From Streptomyces sp. TRM49041 (GTDB lineage Bacteria > Actinomycetota > Actinomycetes > Streptomycetales > Streptomycetaceae): DNA of 64,000 nucleotides. This document shows positions 49,106 through 56,657 of the stretch, one piece after another (the stretch's first letter is position 1; the number at the start of each line of letters is the position of its first letter). The DNA lies in contig NZ_VSRY01000141.1 in NCBI RefSeq assembly GCF_008271805.1, positions 1-64,000 on the forward strand, written 5' to 3'. A program made the translations under genes and the position numbers. Below the pieces are notes generated by a model. The model did no database searches. It saw nothing but the letters and a program-made list of their open reading frames with translations, and was not told the DNA's origin.

Positions 49106-49786
49106 GTGGAGCCGGTAGAAGAGCAGCGTCGTCGTCCGTGGGTGGTCGGGGTGTCCGGGGCGTCCGGGACACCGTACGCGGCAGCCGTGCTGCGCGCGCT
49201 GCTCGCCGCCGGGGAGAGCGTCGATCTGGTGGTGTCCCGGGCGTCGCGGCTGACGCTGCTGGACGAGACCGGCATCGCCTTCCGCGACGCGCACTGGCGC
49301 GAGGACCTGGAGGAGTGGCTGTCCCGGGGCGCGGACGGCAAGCCGCGGAGCTTCGACGTGGACGTGGCCGGGGCGGACATACGGCACTGGGCGGCGGGTG
49401 ACCTGGCCGCGGGGCCGTCGTCGGGGTCGTACCCGGCGAAGGGGATGCTGATCGTGCCCGCGTCCACGGCGTGTGTGGCCGGAGTGGCGCTGGGCCTGTC
49501 GAAGGACCTGCTCCAGCGGGCGGCGAGCGTGGTGCTGAAGGAGCGCCGGCCGCTGGTGGTCGCGGTGCGCGAGACGCCGCTGAACGGGCAGACGCTCAAG
49601 CACCTGGTGGCGCTGGACGAGGCGGGCGCCGTGGTGCTGCCCGCCTCTCCGGCGTTCTACGCGGGGGCGACGCACATCCAGGACCTGGTGGACTTCGTCG
49701 CCGGGCGGGTGCTGGACGCGGCGGGGGTGCCGCACCAGCTCTACCGCCGCTGGAAGGGAGAGCTCGGTGGCTCCCGGAAGGACTGA
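49106..49786 (+). CDS. UbiX-family flavin prenyltransferase
   Basis: A 226-residue protein that makes prenylated FMN for UbiD. VVGVSGASGTPYAAAVLRAL is the flavin site; MLIVPASTACVAGVALGLSKDL and RPLVVAVRETPLNGQTLKHL are the conserved prenyl and phosphate regions; ASPAFYAGATHIQDLVDFVA ends the fold. It pairs with the UbiD-type gene 1.6 kb upstream for menaquinone maturation. Leaderless GTG start is likely. Confidence 0.9.
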   Translation: MEPVEEQRRRPWVVGVSGASGTPYAAAVLRALLAAGESVDLVVSRASRLTLLDETGIAFRDAHWREDLEEWLSRGADGKPRSFDVDVAGADIRHWAAGDLAAGPSSGSYPAKGMLIVPASTACVAGVALGLSKDLLQRAASVVLKERRPLVVAVRETPLNGQTLKHLVALDEAGAVVLPASPAFYAGATHIQDLVDFVAGRVLDAAGVPHQLYRRWKGELGGSRKD

Positions 49787-49829
49787 CGACCGGTGGTCTT
49801 CGCGGCCGCCGAAGACGCTCGGCGTCGGC

Positions 49830-49991
49830 TCAGCGCTTCTTGGAACGGAACGGCGTCGCGCGCCGGGTCGTGCCGGCCGCATCGTGCCGGGCGGCGACGG
49901 CCGCCTTGCGGACACGCGAGCGATGGGCCTGCTCCTCCATGGAACGCATGTGGGCGTAGGCCATCTCGATCGTGTACACGGTGAGTGTCAT
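49830..49991 (-). CDS. Small basic hypothetical protein
   Basis: A 53-residue peptide: MTLTVYTIEMAYAHMRSMEE, then QAHRSRVRKAAVAARH and a very basic end (RRATPFRSKKR). ATG 49991 directly abuts AGGAG; a GTG at codon 5 lies 12 nt from it, so the start is unsure. Not recognised. It converges with the ubiX-like gene and is divergent from the AsnC-type regulator. Confidence 0.55.
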   Translation of the reverse strand: MTLTVYTIEMAYAHMRSMEEQAHRSRVRKAAVAARHDAAGTTRRATPFRSKKR

Positions 49992-50105
49992 CTCCTGAGG
50001 GATCGTCGTTGATCAACTGAATTAATCACAGGGCTTCACCCCTGTGTGCCTTAGATTCTACAACCGAACTTGCTAGATCGCTGAATAATGGAAGGCTTCA
50101 GGTAT

Positions 50106-50561
50106 ATGGACGCCGTGGATAGGCAGCTCATCCAGGCTCTGCGGGAGAACGGCAGGGCCTCATACGCCGAGCTCGGCCGCCTCGTGGGGCTCTCCGGGCC
50201 CTCCGTCACCGACCGCATCAACCGCCTCGAAGCGGCCGGCGTCATCACCGGCTACCGCGCCACCGTCGACGCCGCGTCCCTCGGCCTCGGCGTGACGGCC
50301 CTGATCGGAATCTCCCTCTCCGACGCCGCCGACCACGAGGACGTGGCGCGCAGGCTGAAGGACCTGACGGAGATCGAGGACTGCTGGTTCATCGCGGGCG
50401 ACGACTCGTACATGCTCAAGGTGCGGGCGAACGACGTGGACGGCCTGGAGAAGATCATCCGGAGGCTCTCCGGTACGAAGGGCGTGTCCCGGACCCGTAC
50501 CACGATCGTGCTGTCGACGAAGTGGGAGAACCGGGTCGGCGAACTGCCGGACCAGATGTGA
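50106..50561 (+). CDS. Lrp/AsnC family transcriptional regulator
   Basis: A 151-residue regulator. The N-terminal HTH is VDRQLIQALRENGRASYAEL and LVGLSGPSVTDRINRLEAAG; the C-terminal RAM domain has DCWFIAGDDSYMLKVRANDV. Lrp-type proteins bind amino acids and form octamers. ATG 50106 is preferred (MDAVDRQLIQ); an ATG 18 bp upstream is possible. It stands just before mqnE. An AT-rich 115-bp gap holds its promoter region. Effector unknown. Confidence 0.88.
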   Translation: MDAVDRQLIQALRENGRASYAELGRLVGLSGPSVTDRINRLEAAGVITGYRATVDAASLGLGVTALIGISLSDAADHEDVARRLKDLTEIEDCWFIAGDDSYMLKVRANDVDGLEKIIRRLSGTKGVSRTRTTIVLSTKWENRVGELPDQM

Positions 50562-50651
50562 CGCGTAGCGGTAGTGCGGGTCCCCTCGCCCGGAGGGTGG
50601 GGGAGTACGGTGGTGCAGTCCGTTTTCAGTCGTAGTGGGAGGCAGAGCCGT

Positions 50652-51815
50652 ATGGACGCGGGGCTCAAGCGCGAGCTGGAGGAGAAGGTCCGGTCCGGAG
50701 AGCGGCTGACCCGCGAGGACGGCATCGCGCTGTACGAGTCGGACGACCTCGCCTGGCTCGGCGGCCTGGCCCACGAGGTGCGCACCCGTAAGAACGGTGA
50801 CGTCGTGCACTTCAACGTCAACCGGCACCTCAACATGACCAACGTGTGCACGGCGTCGTGCGCGTACTGCTCGTTCCAGCGGAAGCCGGGCGAGAAGGAC
50901 GCGTACACGATGCGCATCGAGGAGGCCGTGCGTCTCGCCAAGGCGATGGAGTCGGAGAACCTCACGGAGCTCCACATCGTCAACGGTCTGCACCCCAACC
51001 TGCCGTGGCGCTACTACCCGCGTTCGCTGAGCGAACTGAAGAAGGCGCTGCCGAACGTCTCCCTGAAGGCGTTCACGGCGACGGAGATCCACCACTTCGA
51101 GAAGATCTCCGGTCTGCCGGCCTCGGAGATCCTCGACGAGCTGATCGAGGCGGGGCTGGAGTCCCTGACCGGCGGCGGCGCGGAGATCTTCGACTGGGAG
51201 GTCCGCCAGCACATCGTCGACCACGCCACCCACTGGGAGGACTGGTCGCGAATCCACCGCCTGGCGCACGAGAAGGGCCTCAAGACGCCGTGCACCATGC
51301 TGTACGGCCACATCGAGGAGCCCCGGCACCGCGTCGACCACGTGCTGCGCCTGCGTGAACTGCAGGACGAGACGGGCGGCTTCCAGGTCTTCATCCCGCT
51401 GCGCTACCAGCACGACTTCGTGGACATGAAGGACGGCAAGATCCGCAACCGCCTTCAGGCGCGGACGACGATGGCCACGGGCGCGGAGGCGCTGAAGACC
51501 TTCGCGGTCTCCCGGCTGCTCTTCGACAACGTCCAGCACGTCAAGGTCTTCTGGGTCATGCACGGCGTCCAGACCGCCCAGCTGGCGCTCCAGCACGGCG
51601 CGGACGACATGGACGGCTCGGTCGTCGAGTACAAGATCACCCACGACGCGGACAACTACGGCACGCCGAACAAGCTGACCCGCGACGACCTCCTGGACCT
51701 GATCCGCGACGCGGGCTTCCGCCCCGTCGAGCGGAACACCCGCTACGAGGTCATCCGCGAGTACCCGGGCCCGGACGCGGCCCTCCGCGAGTCTCCCCAG
51801 CCGATGCGCCTCTGA
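50652..51815 (+). CDS. mqnE: Aminofutalosine synthase MqnE
   Basis: A 387-residue radical-SAM enzyme. CTASCAYC (C66, C70, C73) binds the 4Fe-4S cluster. HFNVNRHLNMTNVC and ELHIVNGLHPNLPW are typical of the MqnE/MqnC/CofH group. It joins the adenosyl radical to 3-[(1-carboxyvinyl)oxy]benzoate to make aminofutalosine. GGGAGG lies 9 nt before ATG 50652. It completes a local set with UbiD, MqnP and UbiX genes. Confidence 0.93.
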   Translation: MDAGLKRELEEKVRSGERLTREDGIALYESDDLAWLGGLAHEVRTRKNGDVVHFNVNRHLNMTNVCTASCAYCSFQRKPGEKDAYTMRIEEAVRLAKAMESENLTELHIVNGLHPNLPWRYYPRSLSELKKALPNVSLKAFTATEIHHFEKISGLPASEILDELIEAGLESLTGGGAEIFDWEVRQHIVDHATHWEDWSRIHRLAHEKGLKTPCTMLYGHIEEPRHRVDHVLRLRELQDETGGFQVFIPLRYQHDFVDMKDGKIRNRLQARTTMATGAEALKTFAVSRLLFDNVQHVKVFWVMHGVQTAQLALQHGADDMDGSVVEYKITHDADNYGTPNKLTRDDLLDLIRDAGFRPVERNTRYEVIREYPGPDAALRESPQPMRL

Positions 51816-51880
51816 CGCACCGGGGGCTGGCCCCTGGCCCATGGCCCCTGGCCTCTGGCTCCTGACCCCGGTTCCGGCCC

Positions 51881-51970
51881 GTGGCCCCGGCCCGTGGCCC
51901 CGGCCCGTGGCCCCGGCCCGTGGCCCCGGCCCGTGGCCCCGGCCCGTGGCCCCGGCCCGGGCCCCGGCCC
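51881..51970. repeat. 13-bp tandem repeat, six perfect units
   Basis: GTGGCCCCGGCCC is repeated six times without change (51881-51958), with a 12-bp diverged unit after it and looser GGCCCCTGG-type sequence before it (from 51825). As the period is not a multiple of three, it is unlikely to be coding. The whole gap 51816-52212 between mqnE and udgX has no other recognised element. Confidence 0.9.
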
Positions 51971-52212
51971 GGGGCCCACGTCCGAGGGCGGTCGCGCGCC
52001 CAGAGCTGTGGGCAGTCGTTCCGCTGTGGCGGAACGGGTGGGCACAGCGGAACGGCGCCCCGCCCGGGGGCGCGCACGCGGGCACAAGCCAGGCGCACGG
52101 TGCCTGCCTTGGGGTTGCCCACAGGGGCGGCAGGCACGACCGTACGGCGCCCCGCCACGGGGCACGAAGGACCCGCAGGCCTGGCGTGGAGCCAGTCGGG
52201 TACCCGCCCGGC

Positions 52213-52872
52213 ATGGCCACCAAGAGCAGGGTCGCGCCCGAGGAGGCGTACACCGCCACACCGTTCCTGCCGGAGCGCGGCGGCCTGAAGGCGGTCCGGG
52301 AGGCCGCGGCCGGCTGCAGGGGCTGCCCCCTGCACGAGGCCGCCACGCAGACCGTCTTCGGCGCCGGAAACCCCCACGCCCGAGTCGTCCTCATCGGCGA
52401 GCAGCCGGGCGACCAGGAGGACCGCCAGGGCAAGCCCTTCGTCGGTCCCGCGGGCCGCGTCCTGACCCGGGCCCTCGATGAGGCGGGCATCGACCCGGAC
52501 GACACGTACATCACCAACGCCGTCAAGCACTTCAAGTTCGCCTACGTCCCCGAACGCGGCAAACGCCGTATCCACAAGGCCCCCAGCCTCCGCGAGATGA
52601 CCGCCTGCAGACCGTGGCTCGACGCCGAGGTCCGGCTCGTCGACCCCGACGTCCTCATCGCCCTCGGCGCCACCGCCGGGAAGGCGCTGCTCGGCTCCTC
52701 GTTCCGGGTGACGAAGCAGCGCGGCGTCCTCCTCCCGTACGAGGAGCGCGGCGAGTGCCTGGTCGCGACCATCCACCCGTCCGCCGTCCTCCGAGTCGGC
52801 GACGAGGACCGCGAGGCGGCCTACGCGGGACTCGTCTCGGACCTCCGGGTTGCCGCCCGGGCGCTGGCCTGA
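52213..52872 (+). CDS. udgX: UdgX-type uracil-DNA glycosylase
   Basis: A 219-residue family-4-like glycosylase with an iron-sulfur cluster (CRGC at 35-38, C132 and a later Cys). Motif A is GEQPGDQED (about 62-70) and motif B HPSAVLR. The diagnostic loop KRRIHK with H121 is present; in Mycobacterium smegmatis UdgX this His attacks the abasic sugar and leaves the enzyme covalently on DNA. ATG 52213 is chosen; the open frame reaches further up only through the repeat array. Confidence 0.9.
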   Translation: MATKSRVAPEEAYTATPFLPERGGLKAVREAAAGCRGCPLHEAATQTVFGAGNPHARVVLIGEQPGDQEDRQGKPFVGPAGRVLTRALDEAGIDPDDTYITNAVKHFKFAYVPERGKRRIHKAPSLREMTACRPWLDAEVRLVDPDVLIALGATAGKALLGSSFRVTKQRGVLLPYEERGECLVATIHPSAVLRVGDEDREAAYAGLVSDLRVAARALA

Positions 52873-52891
52873 GCCCCCTATCGTCGAGGGC

Positions 52892-53419
52892 ATGGCGCTG
52901 AACTTCATACTCGACCCGCCCGTCGGCCGGTCACTCCGCGACGGTGTCCTCACTCTGTGGGCGGATGTCAGCAACGCCGGCGGCGCCGTCGGCTTCGTTC
53001 CGCCCGTGACCCCCGAGGACATCCACCCGCAGTGGGTCCAGCACCTCACGGCGATGAGCGAGGGCCGTATGCGCCTGCTCGTCGGCCACGACGAGGACGA
53101 CGGCTCCGTCGCCGCCACCTCCTTCATCACCCTCAACAGCCACCGCATGATGAACCACTGGGTCTGGCTGTACACCGTCATGGTCCACCCCCGCCACCAC
53201 GGCAAGGGCTACGGCCGCGCCCTCCTCGAAGCCACCGAGTCCGCCGTGCGCGGCATGGACGGTATCGAGGCGATCCGGCTCACCTGCCGCGGCGGCATGG
53301 GTCTGGAGCGGTTCTACGAGTCGTGCGGCTACAAGGAGGTCGGCCGGATTCCGGACGGCATCCGCCTCGCCGACGGCGTGTACCGCGACGACATCTTCAT
53401 GCTCCTCCCCCTGAAGTGA
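52892..53419 (+). CDS. GNAT-family N-acetyltransferase
   Basis: A 175-residue GNAT. WVWLYTVMVHPRHHGKGYGR is the core with the acetyl-CoA loop (H-x-G-K-G-Y-G-R); RLTCRGGMGLERFYESCGY is motif B. TATCGT lies 9 nt before ATG, a possible leaderless promoter. It begins 19 bp after udgX. Acceptor unknown. Confidence 0.87.
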   Translation: MALNFILDPPVGRSLRDGVLTLWADVSNAGGAVGFVPPVTPEDIHPQWVQHLTAMSEGRMRLLVGHDEDDGSVAATSFITLNSHRMMNHWVWLYTVMVHPRHHGKGYGRALLEATESAVRGMDGIEAIRLTCRGGMGLERFYESCGYKEVGRIPDGIRLADGVYRDDIFMLLPLK

Positions 53420-53463
53420 TCCATTCCGCCCGTGCTTCACTGGTCGGGCAGAACCGTGGAACC

Positions 53464-53484
53464 GCAGTACGCAGTACGCAGTAC
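53464..53484. repeat. GCAGTAC triplication
   Basis: GCAGTAC occurs three times in direct tandem in the short gap before the DUF4229 gene. Small but exact. Confidence 0.85.
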
Positions 53485-53505
53485 GGAGAAGGAAGAAGGC
53501 CCACC

Positions 53506-53799
53506 GTGACCGCCACCACCAGGTCGAGCGCCACCCTCAAGTACACGCTCATGCGCATCGGCGTCTTCGCCGGCTGCTTCGCCGTCCTGTACGGCCTGGT
53601 GTACTACGGCCTGATCCCCCGCGGCCTCGGCGACTCCAACGTGCTGTGGGTGCTGCTGCTCTCCATCGTCGTGTCGGCGCCGCTCAGCTTCGTCCTGCTG
53701 CGCCGACAGCGGGACGCGATGTCGCAGCAGATCGTCGAGAAGGTCGGCAGCGCCAAGGCACGGCTGGAGGCCAACCGCTCGCAGGAGGACGGCGTATAA
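53506..53799 (+). CDS. DUF4229 domain-containing membrane protein
   Basis: A 97-residue protein with two membrane segments (YTLMRIGVFAGCFAVLYGLV; NVLWVLLLSIVVSAPLSFVLL) and an RRQRDAMSQQI basic start to a helical tail. This is the DUF4229 pattern. In Streptomyces it is found near menaquinone genes; role unknown. GTG 53506 has GGAGAAGGAAG upstream. A strong terminator follows. Confidence 0.85.
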   Translation: MTATTRSSATLKYTLMRIGVFAGCFAVLYGLVYYGLIPRGLGDSNVLWVLLLSIVVSAPLSFVLLRRQRDAMSQQIVEKVGSAKARLEANRSQEDGV

Positions 53800-53830
53800 C
53801 GTTCGTCACACGCTGCGCGACACCACTCAC

Positions 53831-53867
53831 CACCCCAGGCTCGGAACGGTCGTTCCATCCTGGGGTG
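53831..53867 (+). terminator. Terminator after the DUF4229 gene
   Basis: CACCCCAGG (53831-53839) pairs with CCTGGGGTG (53859-53867), and inside it GGAAC (53843-53847) with GTTCC (53852-53856); TTGTCATT follows. A two-step stem with a partial U-tract. Confidence 0.8.
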
Positions 53868-53902
53868 TTGTCATTCCCAGGTGTGACCGGCTTTCCGCCT
53901 GT

Positions 53903-53944
53903 CAAAGTATGGCTTTGGGTTCCTCAAAGCTCAGGTGTTAACGT
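53903..53944 (+). promoter_or_regulatory. Promoter and candidate operator of the leader peptide / symporter unit
   Basis: TAACGT (53939-53944) sits 7 nt before the leader-peptide ATG, giving a leaderless transcript. Around the -35 the sequence alternates CAAAG (53903-53907), CTTTG (53913-53917) and CAAAG (53925-53929), making two overlapping inverted repeats (GCTTTG-N7-CAAAGC is the better one). A regulator that senses sulfur or amino-acid supply could bind here; that is inference. Confidence 0.45.
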
Positions 53945-53951
53945 TCTTGGC

Positions 53952-54062
53952 ATGAAGACCGCAGTGCGCCACCGCCACACGACCGCGAGCGTCCCGCTCG
54001 TGGCGCGCCTGCACGTCGACCTCTGTCGCGCGATTTCCGCGGCCTGTCGCCGCGAGGTCTGA
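53952..54062 (+). CDS. Putative leader peptide (Cys-containing)
   Basis: A 36-residue peptide: MKTAVRHRHTTASVPLVARL, then HVDLCRAISAACRREV. The RLHVDLCR-x-S--CRR ending is the pattern of the small peptides annotated as putative leader peptides upstream of sulfur and cysteine genes in actinomycetes. Two Cys codons lie close together near the end, where ribosome stalling would act. The ATG is placed for leaderless translation. 115 bp separate its stop from the symporter start, room for an attenuator. Predicted role: cysteine-responsive control of the next gene. Confidence 0.7.
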   Translation: MKTAVRHRHTTASVPLVARLHVDLCRAISAACRREV

Positions 54063-54177
54063 GCCTCTCCGCTCCTGCCCGGCATCACGCGGCGGCGCCG
54101 CCCACGCGCGCGGGCGCCGCACCTCGCACCCCGTAGCCCCAAGTCCGTACCCCCTCACGCCCTTCTGGAGTGTGTCC

Positions 54178-55518
54178 GTGTCCGCGCAAACGTCCGCGCC
54201 CACGCCCTCGCCCGCGCGCCGCATGCCCAAGGTGCCCTTCTGGGCCCAGATCGTCGCCGGTCTCGTCCTCGGTGTGATCCTCGGCTGGATCGCCCGCAGC
54301 TACGACGTCCAGTGGCTGTACACCACCCTCGACAAGGTGGGCCACATCTTCGTCCAGCTGCTGAAGCTGGCCGTCGCCCCGCTCGTCTTCTTCGCGATCC
54401 TGGTGTCCATCACCAACCTGCGGAAGGTCAACAACGCCGCTCGGCTGGCCTCCCGCACCCTCCTCTGGTTCATGATCACGTCGCTGATCGCGGTCGTCAT
54501 CGGCCTCACCATCGGCCTGCTCACCAACCCGGGCGCCGGCACCGGCCTCACCCCGAGGGACGGCAAGAAGCCCGAGAACGCGGGTTCCTGGCTCGACTTC
54601 CTCACGGGCATCATCCCGACGGACGTCATCACGCCCTTCACCGAGCTGAACGTCCTCCAGATCGTCTTCATGGCCGCCGTCGCCGGTCTCGCCGCCCTCC
54701 AGCTCGGCGAGAAGGCCCAGCCGATCCTCACCCTCGCCGAGTCGGTCCTCGAACTGCTCCAGAAGGCCCTGTGGTGGGTCATCCGCCTCGCCCCGCTCGG
54801 CACCGTCGGCCTCATCGGCTACGCCATCGCCGAGTACGGCTGGCACCTCATCGGCAAGTACGCCACCTTCACCGCCGACGTCTACATCGGCTGCGCGCTC
54901 GTGATCTTCGGCGTGTACCCGCTGCTCCTGGCGACGGTCGCCAAGGTCAACCCGGTCCAGTTCTTCAAGGGCGCCTGGCCCGCCATCCAGCTGGCCTTCG
55001 TCTCCCGCTCCTCCGTCGGCACCATGCCGGTCACGGTCAAGGTCACCGAGCGCCTCGGCGTACCGAAGGAGTACACGTCGTTCGCGGTCCCCTTCGGCGC
55101 CACGACCAAGATGGACGGCTGCGCCGCGATCTACCCGGCCCTCGCCGCGATCTTCATCGCGCAGATCTTCGACGTCCAGCTGGGCATCAAGGAGTACGTG
55201 CTCATCGCGCTCGTCTCCGTCATCGGCTCGGCGGCCACCGCCGGTCTGACCGGCGCGACGGTCATGCTGACGCTGACCCTCTCCACGCTCGGCCTGCCCC
55301 TGGAGGGCGTCGGCCTGCTGATGGCGATCGACCCGGTCCTCGACATGATGCGTACGGCCACGAACGTCGCCGGCCAGGCGCTCGTCCCGGTCGTCGTCGC
55401 CGCACGTGAGAAGATCCTCGACCTCGACGCGTACAACACGGCGTCGGCCTCCCCGGTCGACGGGTACGAGGTGCGGGAGGCGGAGCAGAAGGTGACGGCA
55501 CCGCCGGTCGCGGTCTGA
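54178..55518 (+). CDS. Dicarboxylate/amino acid:cation symporter (DAACS family)
   Basis: A 446-residue transporter with the DctA/GltP fold: MPKVPFWAQIVAGLVLGVIL, LKLAVAPLVFFAILVSI, the Ser-rich hairpin SRSSVGTMPVTVKV, PFGATTKMDGCAAIYPA, and the ligand helix around DMMRTATNVAGQAL. The D-x3-T-x-x-N of the last motif is intact. The family includes glutamate, C4-dicarboxylate and cystine (TcyP) carriers. Given the Cys leader peptide, cystine is the better guess, but the sequence alone does not prove it. GTG 54178 is chosen because GGAG lies 7 nt before it. Confidence 0.87.
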   Translation: MSAQTSAPTPSPARRMPKVPFWAQIVAGLVLGVILGWIARSYDVQWLYTTLDKVGHIFVQLLKLAVAPLVFFAILVSITNLRKVNNAARLASRTLLWFMITSLIAVVIGLTIGLLTNPGAGTGLTPRDGKKPENAGSWLDFLTGIIPTDVITPFTELNVLQIVFMAAVAGLAALQLGEKAQPILTLAESVLELLQKALWWVIRLAPLGTVGLIGYAIAEYGWHLIGKYATFTADVYIGCALVIFGVYPLLLATVAKVNPVQFFKGAWPAIQLAFVSRSSVGTMPVTVKVTERLGVPKEYTSFAVPFGATTKMDGCAAIYPALAAIFIAQIFDVQLGIKEYVLIALVSVIGSAATAGLTGATVMLTLTLSTLGLPLEGVGLLMAIDPVLDMMRTATNVAGQALVPVVVAAREKILDLDAYNTASASPVDGYEVREAEQKVTAPPVAV

Positions 55519-55544
55519 CGCCCTTCGCCCCGCCCACCCGGCCT

Positions 55545-55575
55545 GTGCCCCCTGTCGAACTCCGTCAGGGGGCAC
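55545..55575 (+). terminator. Terminator after the symporter gene
   Basis: GTGCCCCCTG (55545-55554) pairs perfectly with CAGGGGGCAC (55566-55575) around an 11-nt loop. Confidence 0.7.
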
Positions 55576-55642
55576 GGATGTTCGGTGGTGAATCGTAGGC
55601 TCGTAGGCTTACGGGCTCCCGAGTACGAGGAGGCTGGCGCCG

Positions 55643-56431
55643 TTGAAGAGCATGGGTGGCACGGGCACTGCGGGCACCGACGGCCCTACGGGGGCCACAG
55701 GCATCACGGGTGCCGCGGGTGCCACGGGTTCCGCAGGTGCCACGGGTTCCGCGGGTGCCACGGGTTCCGCCGGTGCGCGGGCGAAGCGCCTGCCGCGCGC
55801 GGAGCGCGAGCAGCAGATGCTGGACGCGGCCGTGCGGACCTTCGGACGGCGTGGGTACCGGGCGGCGTCGATGGACGAGATAGCCGAACTGGCGGGCGCG
55901 TCCAAACCCTTGGTCTATCTCTATCTGAACTCCAAGGAGGACCTGTTCACGGCGTGCATCCGGCGTGAGGCGGCGGCGCTGCTGGAGGCGGTTCGGACGG
56001 AGGCGCTGCGGACGGGGGCGGGGCAGGCGGAGTCCGGGATACCGGCCGACCGCCGTCTGTGGGCGGGCCTGACGGCGTTCTTCAGACACACGTCGGGGAA
56101 CCCGGACGGCTGGGCGGTGCTGCACCGTCAGGCCCATACGCACGGGGAGCCGTTCGCGGCGGAGGTGGCGACGCTGCGGGAGGAGGTCGTCGCGTTCGTC
56201 ACGGAGCTGATCGGCGAGGCGGCCCGTGAGGTCCACCAGGACGCGGATCTCGCGGACCGCGATGTGGCGGGGTTGGCGCACGCGCTGGTGGGAGCGGCGG
56301 AGTCGCTCGCGGACTGGGCGAACGGCACGCCGGGGGTGTCGGCGCGGGAGGCGGCGGGGACGCTGATGCACTTCGCGTGGTCGGGGCTCGGGAACTTGAT
56401 GCGGGGCGAGGGCTGGTCGCCCGCGCGCTGA
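55643..56431 (+). CDS. TetR-family regulator with collagen-like N-terminal tail
   Basis: A 262-residue TetR protein. The HTH is in residues about 50-95 (REQQMLDAAVRTFGRRGYRA, ASMDEIAELAGASKPLVYLY); the ligand/dimer domain follows, with the family's C-terminal helices. Before it lies an unusual 40-residue collagen-like run of Gly-x-y triplets (GTGTAGTDGPTGATGITGAA, then GATGSAG repeated). TTG 55643 has GAGGAGG 9 nt upstream; an ATG at 55652 is an alternative start that keeps the tail. Ligand and target unknown; a close target could be its own promoter. Confidence 0.82.
   Translation: MKSMGGTGTAGTDGPTGATGITGAAGATGSAGATGSAGATGSAGARAKRLPRAEREQQMLDAAVRTFGRRGYRAASMDEIAELAGASKPLVYLYLNSKEDLFTACIRREAAALLEAVRTEALRTGAGQAESGIPADRRLWAGLTAFFRHTSGNPDGWAVLHRQAHTHGEPFAAEVATLREEVVAFVTELIGEAAREVHQDADLADRDVAGLAHALVGAAESLADWANGTPGVSAREAAGTLMHFAWSGLGNLMRGEGWSPAR
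55715..55768. repeat. 18-bp tandem repeat coding collagen-like triplets
   Basis: Three units of GCGGGTGCCACGGGTTCC (the second with GCAGG) encode AGATGS three times in the TetR tail. The unit equals two Gly-x-y triplets, so the tail can change length in steps of six residues without loss of frame. Confidence 0.9.
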
Positions 56432-56609
56432 GCGGGTAGCTGACCTGGCGGTAAGTTGACTTGACTGTCAGCAGCGGCCCGAGCGCAGCCCGATGGCAGC
56501 CGGCAGCGCCCCGCGGCAGCCTTACAGCGGATCCCCCACCACACCCCACGCCACACCACACCCGCAGACAACGCCTGCGAGGAGCACACAGGAACGGCCA
56601 ACACGCGAA

Positions 56610-56640
56610 GGCCCCGCCCGAGACATGCTCGGGCGGGGCC
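56610..56640. terminator. Terminator between convergent TetR and FG-GAP protein genes
   Basis: GGCCCCGCCCGAG (56610-56622), loop ACATG, CTCGGGCGGGGCC (56628-56640): a perfect 13-bp stem that can serve both strands. Confidence 0.85.
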
Positions 56641-56657
56641 GTCAGGGCCGGACTCCG

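Noticed and set aside
51881..51970. CRISPR-like direct repeats
   Set aside because: Units are 13 bp, adjacent without spacers, and there are no cas genes.
51841..52212. N-terminal extension of UdgX with RGPGPWPRPVAPA-type repeats
   Set aside because: It is only the translation of the 13-bp repeat array; the period shifts the frame at each unit, there is no ribosome binding site, and family members start at MATKS-like positions.
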